The notes: a model not told the origin generated them from the letters alone. A stretch of 60,479 nt of DNA from Planktotalea frisia (GCF_001890925.1 NZ_MLCB01000021.1:1-60479); one strand, 5' to 3'; positions 18,772 through 27,453 are shown, counted from the first letter of the stretch. Numbers and translations are program-made.

Positions 18772-19563
18772 ATGACAGGTTCCATGCACGGAAAACGCGG
18801 CCTTATCATGGGTGTCGCGAATGAACGCTCCATTGCATGGGGTATCGCCAAAGCGATGGCTGAAGCAGGCGCAGAGCTGGCTTTCACCTACCAAGGCGAA
18901 GCTTTCGGCAAACGCCTAGAGCCGCTCGCCGCTTCCGTTGGCTCCGACTTTATGGTTGATGTCGATGTCACCGATGATGCGTCCCTTGACACGGCGTTCG
19001 AACAACTTGGCCAGCGCTGGGACACCATCGACTTTGTGGTCCACGCGATTGCCTATTCAGACAAAAACGAACTCACAGGCCGGATCCTGAACACGTCGCG
19101 CGAGAACTTCAAAAACTCGATGGATATCTCAGCCTACAGCCTGATCGAAGTCACAAGGCGCGCGCACCCCATGATGGTAGCAAACGGCGGTACGATCTTG
19201 ACGTTGACCTATATGGGTTCCACGCGTGTGACACCTAACTATAATGTCATGGGCGTTGCAAAAGCCGCGCTTGAATCCACAGTTCGCTATCTTGCTAATG
19301 ACCTTGGCCCCGAGGGCATTCGCGTCAACGCGATCTCACCGGGTCCAATGAAAACGCTCGCCGGCGCTGCCATTGGCGGTGCACGCAAGACCTATAAACA
19401 CACTGATCAAAACGCGCCCTTGCGCTCTAATGCAACACTCGAAGCTGTTGGCGGTGCCGCCGTTTTCCTCGCCTCGGACGTGGGTGCGTGCACAACTGGA
19501 GAAATCCTGCGTGTTGATGGCGGGTTTCACGTTCTCGGTATGCCTCAGCAAGACAACCTCTAA
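18772..19563 (+). CDS. fabI: Enoyl-ACP reductase (NADH)
   Basis: FabI carries out the last reduction in each round of fatty acid elongation. The 263-residue short-chain dehydrogenase has the family's altered glycine loop (MGVANERSIAWGIAKAMAEAG) and the Tyr-x6-Lys catalytic pair in YNVMGVAKAALE, followed by NAISPGPMKTLAGAAI and the FabI-like C-terminus GEILRVDGGFHVLGM. It is probably translated from the fabB transcript. It is the target of triclosan-type inhibitors in related bacteria. Confidence 0.94.
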   Translation: MTGSMHGKRGLIMGVANERSIAWGIAKAMAEAGAELAFTYQGEAFGKRLEPLAASVGSDFMVDVDVTDDASLDTAFEQLGQRWDTIDFVVHAIAYSDKNELTGRILNTSRENFKNSMDISAYSLIEVTRRAHPMMVANGGTILTLTYMGSTRVTPNYNVMGVAKAALESTVRYLANDLGPEGIRVNAISPGPMKTLAGAAIGGARKTYKHTDQNAPLRSNATLEAVGGAAVFLASDVGACTTGEILRVDGGFHVLGMPQQDNL

Positions 19564-19565
19564 TG

Positions 19566-19588
19566 CTTCATCTTTCGAAGTAAACTTC
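19566..19588 (+). repeat. Copy 2 of the 23-base intergenic box
   Basis: CTTCATCTTTC, G, AAGTAAACTTC, starting 2 bases after the fabI stop. This is the most divergent copy (two changes from the commonest form). It is followed by two hairpins and the shared palindrome. Confidence 0.85.
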
Positions 19589-19594
19589 GGGGGA

Positions 19595-19627
19595 AACTCA
19601 ACTTGCTGAGTTGGGGGCAGCGCCCCC
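19595..19627. terminator. Two hairpins after fabI
   Basis: AACTCA/TGAGTT (loop ACTTGC), then GGGGGC/GCCCCC (loop AGC). They sit between the 23-base box and the 20-base palindrome in the convergent fabI/hypothetical gap. They likely end or protect the fabI transcript, although no T-run follows. Confidence 0.5.
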
Positions 19628-19632
19628 GCCTT

Positions 19633-19652
19633 CGAATTTTCTAGAAAATTCG
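19633..19652. repeat. 20-base perfect palindrome, first copy
   Basis: CGAATTTTCT followed by its exact reverse complement. The same sequence occurs at 33776-33795, again between convergent genes and again a few bases from the stop codon of the minus-strand gene. It could form a symmetric hairpin on both transcripts. Confidence 0.85.
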
Positions 19653-19657
19653 AGCAC

Positions 19658-20527
19658 CTAGAACCACTGTCCTGGCTCCATCAAACCAAGATCCAACAAT
19701 TGCCGCGAGTGCCATTCAAAAGGTGCGGAGTTGTGCCATTGAAACGATTGAATATCAAAAGCCGATCCCGGGTTACGCTTTAGCGCCTTTGCAGTTCGAA
19801 ACGACATAATCGCCGCAGACAAATTGTGGTGCCATTCACAAGAATACGTGTTGTATTCCGGCTCGTTAAACGTGTGGTTCCCGCGCAGCACCAATTCCTT
19901 AGAGGATTTAAACAAGCCAACACGATCAATCTTGCGGCTTGCTTCTGAAATATGCTCTTCGAAACGCCACCGCAAACCTCCAAAGAAATCCAGTTGCCGT
20001 TCTTCCGGCCACTCGGTTCCAGGTTTCATTCGTGCCAGCGCATAATACCCAGAGCGATCCATATGCGCATGATCGAGCGACACCGCATTCGGGAACTTTT
20101 CTAAGTCATTCGCATAAAGATCGACAACATAAGTCATTATCGTCGAACGGCGCTCTTCAACATTAAACGCAATCATTTCACCCACAGTGCGCGTTTCGCA
20201 AAATGGGTAAAATAGATATTCTGCATTGTAACAATAATAGAGCCAGATATCAGGCACCGCTTTGATCACGGCATTTACCGCTTTTTCCAAAGCAGCATCC
20301 GCGCTCATGTCATAACTTACGCGGTGCACGCGATCAGCCAAGTCTTTGGGCAACTCAAACGCATCAGGCATAAAGACAACAACATGTTTAAAGCCACAAT
20401 CGATGTGATGGCGCAGGGTTGTGCCAACCTCGATATCATCTTCCACAAAAATCAGTGCAACATGCCCTTTGAGCAGCACTTCATTCGCGGCAGAGATGAA
20501 TTTCTTCAAGGATGAATAGCGTGCCAC
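19658..20527 (-). CDS. Conserved protein of unknown function
   Basis: The 289-residue soluble protein begins MARYSSLKKFISAANEVLL. An N-terminal alpha/beta part (VALIFVEDDIEVGTTLRHHIDCGFKHVVVF) resembles the first Rossmann-like half of glycosyltransferase family A folds, including an acidic EDD, but no complete DxD-type site can be confirmed. Later segments are rich in Trp, Tyr and His (WLYYCYNAEYLFYPFCETR; FFGGLRWRFEEHI; EWHHNLSAAIMSFRTAKALKR). My recollection is that similar proteins occur across the Roseobacter group, but this was not checked. It converges with fabI and has no operon partner. Confidence 0.7.
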   Translation of the reverse strand: MARYSSLKKFISAANEVLLKGHVALIFVEDDIEVGTTLRHHIDCGFKHVVVFMPDAFELPKDLADRVHRVSYDMSADAALEKAVNAVIKAVPDIWLYYCYNAEYLFYPFCETRTVGEMIAFNVEERRSTIMTYVVDLYANDLEKFPNAVSLDHAHMDRSGYYALARMKPGTEWPEERQLDFFGGLRWRFEEHISEASRKIDRVGLFKSSKELVLRGNHTFNEPEYNTYSCEWHHNLSAAIMSFRTAKALKRNPGSAFDIQSFQWHNSAPFEWHSRQLLDLGLMEPGQWF

Positions 20528-20671
20528 CGAGTGTTTCCTTTGCCCATACTGTTTTCCCTAGAATCGGTCATTTGCGCGCGCATTGCAAGCGCCCTCGCTT
20601 TTGATGTAACACGCGCCAAACAGAGCGCATTCAGCGCAACGCTTCCGTAAAACCGCCAAAGGCTGCTTATC

Positions 20672-21994
20672 ATGTCAGAGACTAAAAAACTCTTTATCAA
20701 AACATACGGCTGCCAAATGAACGTCTATGACAGTGAACGCATGAGCGAAGCACTAGGCGCATCAGGCTACGTCGAGACCAAAACACCCGACGATGCCGAC
20801 ATGATCCTGCTCAACACCTGTCACATTCGTGAAAAAGCGGCGGAAAAGGTTTACTCTGAACTTGGCCGTATGAAGGCCTTCAAAGCCAATAAGCCAGACC
20901 TGAAAATTGGTGTCGCCGGATGCGTGGCGCAAGCTGAGGGGCAAGAAATCATGCGCCGCCAGCCTGCGGTTGATCTGGTTGTCGGCCCGCAAAGCTATCA
21001 CCGCCTTGCAGAGATGGAAGCCAAAACCCGTCGCGGCGAAAAAGCGCTCGATACGGATTTCCCTTTAGAAGACAAATTCGAAGCCTTGAAAAACCGCCCC
21101 AAAGCGCGGCGCGCACCTGCGGCCTTTCTGACGGTGCAAGAAGGCTGCGATAAATTCTGCGCCTTTTGCGTCGTTCCTTATACGCGCGGTGCCGAAGTGT
21201 CGCGCCCCGTGCAGCGCATAGTTGACGAAGCCAAAGACCTCGTGGAACGCGGCGTGCGCGAAATTACTCTGCTTGGTCAAAACGTGAATGCTTATCACGG
21301 AACAGGGCCTGATGGGAACGAGTGGGGGTTGGCTCAGCTCATATGGGAACTTGATAAAGTCGACGGTCTTGCCCGCATCCGCTTTACCACATCTCACCCC
21401 AATGACATGCAAGATGACTTGATCGACGCTCATGCGCATTGCGCCAAGCTGATGCCATATTTGCATTTACCTGTGCAATCCGGCTCTGACCGCATCCTCA
21501 AGCGCATGAACCGCAGCCACACATCAGACAGCTACCTGCGCCTGATCGAGCGTATTCGCGCAGCGCGCCCTGACATCCTTATGTCCGGCGATTTCATCGT
21601 GGGCTTTCCAGAGGAAACCGAAGAAGACTTCCAAGCCACACTCGATCTCATCGAAGAGGTGCGCTACGGCTACGCCTATTCCTTCAAATACTCGACCCGC
21701 CCAGGTACACCTGCCGCTGAGCGCGCGCAGGTTGAAGACGCCGTTGCATCAGAGCGGTTGCAACGCTTGCAAGCTTTGATCACGCGCCAGCAAACTGAGA
21801 TCCAACAAGGCATGGTTGGGCGCGATGTAACTGTCTTGGTTGAAAAGCAAGGGCGTGATCCCGGTCAGATGGTTGGCAAGTCAGAGTATTTGCACGCGGT
21901 CCACATCAATGACTGCACAGCGCAGCCCGGTGATCTGGTAAATGCGCGCATTACAGAAGCCGTGCGCAATTCCCTTGCTGGCGCTCAAATCTAA
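20672..21994 (+). CDS. miaB: tRNA-2-methylthio-N6-dimethylallyladenosine synthase
   Basis: A radical-SAM methylthiotransferase that modifies A37 of tRNAs reading UNN codons. The N-terminal UPF0004 domain holds three cluster-binding Cys ([24 protein letters not shown]). The radical-SAM site is [15 protein letters not shown] near residue 156, and a C-terminal TRAM domain ends the 440-residue protein. The length and motifs separate it from RimO and MtaB. It begins the miaB-phoH-ybeY-corC-lnt series common in Proteobacteria, here with two envelope-protein genes after it. Confidence 0.95.
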   Translation: MSETKKLFIKTYGCQMNVYDSERMSEALGASGYVETKTPDDADMILLNTCHIREKAAEKVYSELGRMKAFKANKPDLKIGVAGCVAQAEGQEIMRRQPAVDLVVGPQSYHRLAEMEAKTRRGEKALDTDFPLEDKFEALKNRPKARRAPAAFLTVQEGCDKFCAFCVVPYTRGAEVSRPVQRIVDEAKDLVERGVREITLLGQNVNAYHGTGPDGNEWGLAQLIWELDKVDGLARIRFTTSHPNDMQDDLIDAHAHCAKLMPYLHLPVQSGSDRILKRMNRSHTSDSYLRLIERIRAARPDILMSGDFIVGFPEETEEDFQATLDLIEEVRYGYAYSFKYSTRPGTPAAERAQVEDAVASERLQRLQALITRQQTEIQQGMVGRDVTVLVEKQGRDPGQMVGKSEYLHAVHINDCTAQPGDLVNARITEAVRNSLAGAQI

Positions 21995-22270
21995 GCCAGC
22001 GGCCGAAACTTACGAATCGTATGTGTGGGACCCTCTTTAGATGCACCTTTAAAGAGAGTGTCTTTCCGCTGAATACATCTCATTTGATATACAATCACGA
22101 TCTTTACCCTTCCGAGGGGCATTTCACGCGCTAATATGCCTTGGTTTGGCCACAATACGCTTCACACGGGGCTAGGATTTGTTATGATGGCAATATCTAG
22201 TGGGATGCAGAGTGACAACACCGCGTATATGGTGGCGCTCTGGGGGGATTTAGGACGAAGGACGAAAGCT

Positions 22271-22912
22271 GTGGTAAATTTACTTTCCAAAGCACTTGGT
22301 ACCGTTACAAAATGCGCCGCGATTGTTAGTTTGAGTGCCTTCGCTCTCAGTTCTTCCGCCGCAGCATAGCAGTACGGCACCCAGCAATACGGAAATACTC
22401 AAGGCGTCGCGACTGCCATTCAAGGCGCTGCAACAGGTAACACACGCACTGTACTAGGCGAGCGTTACATTCCAAACATCTGGGTTGACCCCGATGGGTG
22501 CGAGCACTGGGTAATGGACGACGGCGTTAAGGGTTACATGACACCCCACGTCAGCCGCCAGGGCATCCCGGTCTGCCGTCGTGGTAACGTCTGCGGTGTG
22601 ATGAACTCTGATCAGTTCTTCTCCACCAACAGTCATAGCATCAGCCGCTCTGGTCGCGACAGCGTTGCAAACTTCTTCCGCAGCGCAAGTGCATCTGCAT
22701 TTGTGATCGCAGGTCACACGGACAGCCGCGCATCTGATGACTACAACATGCGTCTGTCTTACAATCGCGCGGCAACAATCGCGAGCATTGCAAGCAGCGT
22801 TGGCGCACGCGTCGTCGACGTACGTGGCTACGGCGAGCGTATGCCAATCGCATCCAACAACAGCGTCGGCATGTCCAAGAACCGCCGCGTTGAAATCATC
22901 TGCATTCGCTGA
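22271..22912 (+). pseudogene. OmpA-family envelope protein interrupted by an amber codon
   Basis: A single frame runs from a GTG at 22271 through a signal peptide (LLSKALGTVTKCAAIVSLSA, then FALSSSAAA), then hits TAG at 22367-22369, and continues without other stops to the TGA at 22912. The part after TAG reads QYGTQQYGNTQG, then a WVDPDGCEHWVMDDG domain, then a complete OmpA C-terminal peptidoglycan-binding domain (FVIAGHTDSRASDDYNMRLS, ending NRRVEIICIR). The TAG falls exactly at the expected signal-cleavage site in a Gln-rich context, so it looks like one CAG-to-TAG change. The gene may be a fresh pseudogene, be read through, or hold a sequencing error. The frame is also open upstream to 22136. 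An internal start at 22514 is possible but would give a protein without a signal peptide. Confidence 0.75.
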
Positions 22913-22923
22913 GGGATAGACAC

Positions 22924-23229
22924 ATGAAATTTGCAAAACTCTCTCTCGCGCTTGTCGCTGTTGCTGGTCTAGCGGCTTGTGAAGGCGGCGGTCGTAGCCC
23001 TGACAAAGGCACAGACTTCGGTACAGACAAAAAAGATCTCAGTACATTGATCGCTGGCATCTGGGTCGACCCGAACGGCTGTGACAACTGGATCATCGAC
23101 GATGGCTTTGAGGGCTACCTCTCGGCACGTCTCGACAAATACGGCAAGCCAGTATGCTCCGGCGCAGCACCTGCGAACGTTGCAACCGGCCCATGGCGCG
23201 GTGGTGCGACTGACTTGTTCGCGAAGTGA
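22924..23229 (+). CDS. Small lipoprotein sharing a domain with the OmpA-family gene
   Basis: The 101-residue product has a lipoprotein signal ending in LAAC (lipid Cys at residue 19) followed by a Gly/Asp/Lys-rich linker. Residues 46-78 (GIWVDPNGCDNWIIDDG and EGYLSARLDKYGKPVC) match the central region of the preceding gene (WVDPDGCEHWVMDDG, GYMTPHVSRQGIPVC), including both cysteines. The two genes are 11 bases apart and probably co-transcribed. The role is likely structural in the cell envelope. A strong terminator follows. Confidence 0.8.
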   Translation: MKFAKLSLALVAVAGLAACEGGGRSPDKGTDFGTDKKDLSTLIAGIWVDPNGCDNWIIDDGFEGYLSARLDKYGKPVCSGAAPANVATGPWRGGATDLFAK

Positions 23230-23265
23230 TCTTTGATCACAACGACTTGAAAACATCTAAATTAG

Positions 23266-23294
23266 ACCGCAGGTTTCACACCTGCGGTTTTTTT
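23266..23294 (+). terminator. Rho-independent terminator
   Basis: ACCGCAGGT, loop TTCAC, ACCTGCGGT, then seven T. It is a textbook intrinsic terminator for the OmpA/lipoprotein transcript, ahead of phoH. Confidence 0.92.
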
Positions 23295-23345
23295 CGTAAA
23301 GCAACGCTCTAAGTAACCAATCGAACCTAATAAGGAATGCCCTGA

Positions 23346-24371
23346 GTGAGCACAGTTGACTTATCTCCAGACCTGCCAACTGCGGCAGAGGCCACGTTGG
23401 ACTTTCCAGACAACCGTCTGCTGATTGATCTATGCGGTGAGTACGACAAGAATCTCGCTCATGTCGAGACGGGATCAGACGTTCAGATCATCCGTCGGGG
23501 AAATCGCTTGGTCATCATGGGCCAACCCGATGCGCGCGCAGCTGCCATCGAAGTTCTTGGCACGCTTTATGCGCGCCTCGAAGCTGGAAAATCTGTGGAA
23601 CCTGCGGACATCGATCGTGAACTTCGTATGGGCCTGGCCCCGCGTGCGCCGTCTGCAGACGACAGCCCTCAGTCCCCGTCCGCCAATGACATCATCGAGA
23701 TTAAGACGCGCAAGAAACTCGTAGAACCTCGCACAGACGCGCAAAAAGCCTACACAAAAGCGCTCTTTGATAATGAGCTCGCCTTTGGAATCGGCCCTGC
23801 TGGCACAGGCAAAACCTATATCGCTGTTGCAGTTGGGGTTTCGATGTTCATTGGTGGACATGTAGACAAGATCATCCTGTCGCGCCCAGCCGTGGAAGCT
23901 GGCGAAAAGCTCGGCTACTTGCCCGGTGACATGAAGGACAAGGTCGACCCGTATATGCAGCCACTCTACGATGCGCTAAACGACTTCTTGCCTGCCAAAC
24001 AACTCACCAAACTGCTCGAAGACAAACGCATCGAAATCGCGCCGCTCGCTTTCATGCGTGGACGAACACTATCCAATGCGTTCGTCGTTCTTGATGAAGC
24101 GCAAAACGCGACGACGATGCAAATGAAGATGTTTCTCACGCGCCTTGGCGAAGGCTCTCGTATGGTCATCACAGGGGATCGCACGCAAATCGATCTTCCG
24201 CGCGGTGTTCCGTCCGGCCTTGCTGATGCCGAACGCCTGCTCAATCAAATACCTTCAATCAGCTTCAATTATTTCACATCCAAAGATGTCGTGCGCCACC
24301 CTCTCGTCGCCGCCATCATCGAAGCTTATGAAGCAGATCATGAAGCTATGCTTGCACGTAAGAAAACCTGA
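23346..24371 (+). CDS. phoH: PhoH-family ATPase
   Basis: The 341-residue protein has a small N-terminal KH-like part and a PhoH P-loop domain with Walker A GPAGTGKTYIA near residue 157, KIILSRPAVEAGEKLGYLPG near 180 and Walker B FVVLDEAQNAT near 245. This is the YbeZ type, which works beside YbeY in ribosome and RNA quality control. It starts with GTG at 23346 after TAAGGAA. The neighbouring ybeY and corC complete the usual YbeZYX set. Confidence 0.92.
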   Translation: MSTVDLSPDLPTAAEATLDFPDNRLLIDLCGEYDKNLAHVETGSDVQIIRRGNRLVIMGQPDARAAAIEVLGTLYARLEAGKSVEPADIDRELRMGLAPRAPSADDSPQSPSANDIIEIKTRKKLVEPRTDAQKAYTKALFDNELAFGIGPAGTGKTYIAVAVGVSMFIGGHVDKIILSRPAVEAGEKLGYLPGDMKDKVDPYMQPLYDALNDFLPAKQLTKLLEDKRIEIAPLAFMRGRTLSNAFVVLDEAQNATTMQMKMFLTRLGEGSRMVITGDRTQIDLPRGVPSGLADAERLLNQIPSISFNYFTSKDVVRHPLVAAIIEAYEADHEAMLARKKT

Positions 24372-24375
24372 ATGC

Positions 24376-24398
24376 CTTCATCTTTCCAAATAAACTTC
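24376..24398 (+). repeat. Copy 3 of the 23-base intergenic box
   Basis: CTTCATCTTTC, C, AAATAAACTTC, beginning 4 bases after the phoH stop and running directly into a GC-rich hairpin. Confidence 0.85.
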
Positions 24399-24404
24399 GG
24401 GGGT

Positions 24405-24422
24405 CTGGGGGCTGGCCCCCAG
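24405..24422 (+). terminator. Hairpin after phoH, with a degenerate second copy
   Basis: CTGGGGGC, loop TG, GCCCCCAG. About 30 bases further on, GTCTGGGGGCTGACATCCAGC repeats the same arm imperfectly, so the hairpin segment appears tandemly duplicated inside the phoH-ybeY gap. There is no T-run, so attenuation or RNA processing is as likely as termination. Confidence 0.5.
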
Positions 24423-24463
24423 CTTAACCTGCGTCTGGGGGCTGACATCCAGCGAGCAGTACC

Positions 24464-24952
24464 TTGCTAACGGACACCATTATCGAAGACGACCGCTGGC
24501 AAAGCTTGGATATTTCTTCGCTTGCTGAAACAGCAGCGCGACAAACACTCACCCACTTGAACCTTGATCCAAATGCCTTTGAGATCGCCATCCTTGCCTG
24601 CGATGACGCACGCATCTCAGAACTCAACACAGAGTTCAGAGACAAACCAACCCCCACCAACGTCCTCTCGTGGCCCTCGGATGAGCGCGCAAGCAGCACG
24701 GACGGTGCAGCCCCGCAAAAACCTACGCTCCCGATGGATGCAGAACTCGGTGATATCGCCATCAGTTACGATACATGTGAGCGGGAATCGTGCGCGGCAG
24801 ATAAGAGCATGAGCAATCACGTTACCCACTTAGTCATCCACGGCGTGCTACATTTGCTTGGATACGATCATATCCGTGACCTTGATGCCACTTTGATGGA
24901 AGAAACAGAGGTGTTGATACTTGGCACTTTAGGCATAGATACCCCATATTAA
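24464..24952 (+). CDS. ybeY: Endoribonuclease YbeY (rRNA maturation factor)
   Basis: A single-domain zinc hydrolase needed for 16S rRNA 3' maturation and ribosome quality control. The 162-residue protein contains the H-x3-H-x5-H site in HLVIHGVLHLLGYDH near residue 121, and NTEFRDKPTPTNVLSWP near 51, both diagnostic. The start is a TTG at 24464; no ATG or GTG with family-like sequence lies upstream, and MLTDTIIEDDRW is the usual opening of these proteins. The repeat element between phoH and ybeY lies directly upstream. Confidence 0.92.
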   Translation: MLTDTIIEDDRWQSLDISSLAETAARQTLTHLNLDPNAFEIAILACDDARISELNTEFRDKPTPTNVLSWPSDERASSTDGAAPQKPTLPMDAELGDIAISYDTCERESCAADKSMSNHVTHLVIHGVLHLLGYDHIRDLDATLMEETEVLILGTLGIDTPY

Positions 24953-25001
24953 GACAACGCAGTGCACAAGACGCTGCCACTTATAAGGAATACAGCGCGC
25001 C

Positions 25002-25904
25002 ATGGGCGACAAAGACGGCTCCTCTATAGCAGCGCAAAGCGCGCAGCTCGAAGACGAGCAAACCAAACCACACCCCGAGCCCTCTCAACCTGAGAGCGGC
25101 TTTTTTTCACGCGTCATCTCTGCCCTAAGTCCGTCCCAAGACGGCGCACCAGAGCAAACACCAGCACCAGCGCCTGCGCGGACCCAACCGCACGGAATGA
25201 TCAACCTGCGCCGCATGCGTATCGAAGACGTCGCCATACCCAAAGCAGACATCACATGTGTTGCCAATACAGCCAGCAAAGACGAGCTTCTCTCGGTTTT
25301 TCGCGAAAGCGGGCTAACCCGCCTGCCCGTTTATGATGGTACCCTTGATACACCGCTGGGCTTTGCGCACTTGAAAGATTTTGCGCTTTTATACGGCTTT
25401 AACAGTGCAAAAACAGCGTTCGATCTGACCGCGATGCTGCGCCCGCTGCTTTTTGTTCCACCCTCTATGCCCATCGGCATTCTGCTCACAAAAATGCAGA
25501 CCGAACGTCGACATATGGCCCTCGTCATTGACGAATACGGGGGTGTGGACGGCTTGGTCACGATTGAAGATTTGATCGAACAGGTCATTGGCGAGATCGA
25601 GGATGAACACGACACAGAAGAAGCAGAACTTTGGACGCTTGAAAAATCTGGGCAGTACTTGGCACAGGCCAAAACGCCGCTTGATGAATTCGAAGACGCG
25701 ATTGGCATTCATCTGACAGAAGACGACGAAATCGATGCAGAAGAGATCGAAACACTCGGTGGTCTGGTCTTTATGCTCGCAGGCCACGTTCCAGCCCGCG
25801 GCGAAGTCGTCCGTCATCCAGCAGGCTATGAGTTTGAAGTGATCGATGCAGATCCACGCCGCATCAAACGCCTACGCGTGCGTCTCGCGCCGCCTGCTGA
25901 ATAA
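25002..25904 (+). CDS. corC: CBS-domain transporter-associated protein (CorC/TlyC family)
   Basis: The 300-residue cytosolic protein has a low-complexity Glu/Pro/Gln N-terminus (1-65), a CBS pair (about 70-195, with RLPVYDGTLDTPLGFAHLKD and MALVIDEYGGVDGLVTIEDL) and a CorC_HlyC FAD-like domain (about 215-300). It is linked to magnesium/cobalt efflux and is the YbeX partner of YbeY and YbeZ. Old annotations call it hemolysin C. It lies 4 bases ahead of lnt, as in E. coli. Confidence 0.9.
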   Translation: MGDKDGSSIAAQSAQLEDEQTKPHPEPSQPESGFFSRVISALSPSQDGAPEQTPAPAPARTQPHGMINLRRMRIEDVAIPKADITCVANTASKDELLSVFRESGLTRLPVYDGTLDTPLGFAHLKDFALLYGFNSAKTAFDLTAMLRPLLFVPPSMPIGILLTKMQTERRHMALVIDEYGGVDGLVTIEDLIEQVIGEIEDEHDTEEAELWTLEKSGQYLAQAKTPLDEFEDAIGIHLTEDDEIDAEEIETLGGLVFMLAGHVPARGEVVRHPAGYEFEVIDADPRRIKRLRVRLAPPAE

Positions 25905-25907
25905 GCG

Positions 25908-27368
25908 ATGAGCCCGAAGCGGCGACACTTTGCGCTGTGCATCCTTGCAGGCCTTTGTTTTGCTGCAGCGCAAGCACCTTTAGGCCTTTGGCCTTTGGTC
26001 GTTGTCGGTTTTGCATTGTCGGTTTGGCTGCTGAAGACATCCGAAACACCACGCCGCGCAGGCTGGACCGGGTGGAGCATCGGCGCGAGCTATTTCGCTG
26101 CGTCTTTGCTCTGGATCGTTGAACCGTTCTTGGTCGATATTGCTCTAACAGGCTGGATGGCCCCCTTTGCACTCATCGGCATGGCGGGTGGCCTTGCATT
26201 GTTTTGGGCCTTGCCCTTCTGGCTCGCTATCCGCCTAGGCAAACCTTCTTCACTGCTCGCACTTTGGCCGCTTGCCGAATATGCGCGCAGTACATTTTTC
26301 ACAGGCTTCCCTTGGGGTCTCAATGCCTACGCTTGGATCGACACACCCTTGGCGCAGATCGCGGCATGGATCGGACCACATGGTCTTGGCGCATTGACCC
26401 TAACGTTCGCAGCGCTGCCCATTCTGTGGGACATGCGCAAAGGCACAGCAATCGCGTTCCTAGGGTTCGCCGCACTCGCCGCACTTGGCATAATGCGCCT
26501 CTCGAACGCGCCTGAAATAGCGCAAGATGCGCCGACCATTCGCCTTATCCAACCGAACGCGCCACAGCATCAAAAGTGGGATCCAGCCTTTGCCCCGATC
26601 TTTTTCACCCGCCTCATAGATGCGAGCAAAGCCAGCCCCAAACCTGATCTCATTGTCTGGCCTGAAACATCCCTACCTACATGGCTCAACGATGCGGATC
26701 GCGCGCTCGGCATTATTGCAAACGCAGCCAATAACACGCCCGTCCTTTTCGGCGCACAGCGTTACGAAGGGCTACGTGCATACAACAGCCTTGTGTATAT
26801 GAGCACCTCTGGCGACGTTAAACATATATACGACAAACATCACCTTGTGCCTTTTGGCGAATATCTGCCGTTTGACGCCCTCCTTAGTCGTTTGGGCATG
26901 AGCACGTTGACTGAGACATTCGGTGGTTTTACCGCAGGCAAAGGTCCTGAACTGATAGATCTTGGACCACTGGGCAAAGCTCTCGCACTCATCTGTTATG
27001 AGGCTGTGTTTCCCCATCAAATGAATAGCGCAGAGGGTCGTCCGCGTTTCCTTTTGCATGTCACCAATGATGCGTGGTTTGGCACACGGTCAGGCCCACA
27101 ACAGCATCTTGTTCAAGCGCGGTTTCGCGCCATCGAGCAAGGATTGCCGCTGCTGCGAAGCGCAAACACAGGGATCAGCGCCGCCATTGATGCCCATGGG
27201 CGCGTTTTGCAAAGCTTGCTACTCGGAACGGAAGGGTACATAGATACCGCATTGCCGCCAGAATTAGAGCGTACGCTTTATGCACGATTTGGCGACAATC
27301 TTGCGTTATTGGCCTTACTCTTTCTGCTTTGTGCCACAATTTTGCCTTACCGTTCCGCGAAAGAGTGA
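25908..27368 (+). CDS. lnt: Apolipoprotein N-acyltransferase
   Basis: It adds the third acyl chain to lipoproteins in the inner membrane. The 486-residue protein has about six to eight N-terminal membrane helices followed by a periplasmic nitrilase domain. The catalytic Glu is in VWPETSLPTWL, the Lys lies in the KHHLVPFGEY segment and the Cys in ALICYEAVFPHQ, giving a complete Glu-Lys-Cys triad. It starts 4 bases after corC and ends 36 bases before the metK riboswitch. The lipoprotein at 22924 is one likely substrate. Confidence 0.93.
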   Translation: MSPKRRHFALCILAGLCFAAAQAPLGLWPLVVVGFALSVWLLKTSETPRRAGWTGWSIGASYFAASLLWIVEPFLVDIALTGWMAPFALIGMAGGLALFWALPFWLAIRLGKPSSLLALWPLAEYARSTFFTGFPWGLNAYAWIDTPLAQIAAWIGPHGLGALTLTFAALPILWDMRKGTAIAFLGFAALAALGIMRLSNAPEIAQDAPTIRLIQPNAPQHQKWDPAFAPIFFTRLIDASKASPKPDLIVWPETSLPTWLNDADRALGIIANAANNTPVLFGAQRYEGLRAYNSLVYMSTSGDVKHIYDKHHLVPFGEYLPFDALLSRLGMSTLTETFGGFTAGKGPELIDLGPLGKALALICYEAVFPHQMNSAEGRPRFLLHVTNDAWFGTRSGPQQHLVQARFRAIEQGLPLLRSANTGISAAIDAHGRVLQSLLLGTEGYIDTALPPELERTLYARFGDNLALLALLFLLCATILPYRSAKE

Positions 27369-27403
27369 CTAAGACACACAAGGGCCTCGCCCATTATATG
27401 ACC

Positions 27404-27447
27404 GTCACAACGGCTTCCTGACGTGGCGGACTAACCCTACTGGAGCA
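27404..27447 (+). promoter_or_regulatory. SAM/SAH riboswitch upstream of metK
   Basis: The segment GTCACAACGGCTTCCTG, ACGTGGC and, after a short loop, CTGGAGCA matches the compact SAM/SAH riboswitch class found before metK in Rhodobacterales. Helix P1 pairs 27404-27408 with 27423-27427 (one G-U pair). The GGAGC at 27442-27446, which is also the metK ribosome-binding site, can pair back to GC(T)TCC at 27413-27418 as a pseudoknot. Ligand binding would therefore hide the Shine-Dalgarno sequence and stop translation when SAM or SAH is plentiful. A -10-like ATTATA at 27393-27398 would start the RNA at the riboswitch itself. Confidence 0.88.
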
Positions 27448-27453
27448 CTACAC

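Noticed and set aside
22514-22912. OmpA-domain protein starting at 22514 as an intact cytosolic gene
   Set aside because: The same frame has a signal peptide further upstream and conserved sequence between 22370 and 22514. The short version would lack export, so an interrupted longer gene explains the data better.
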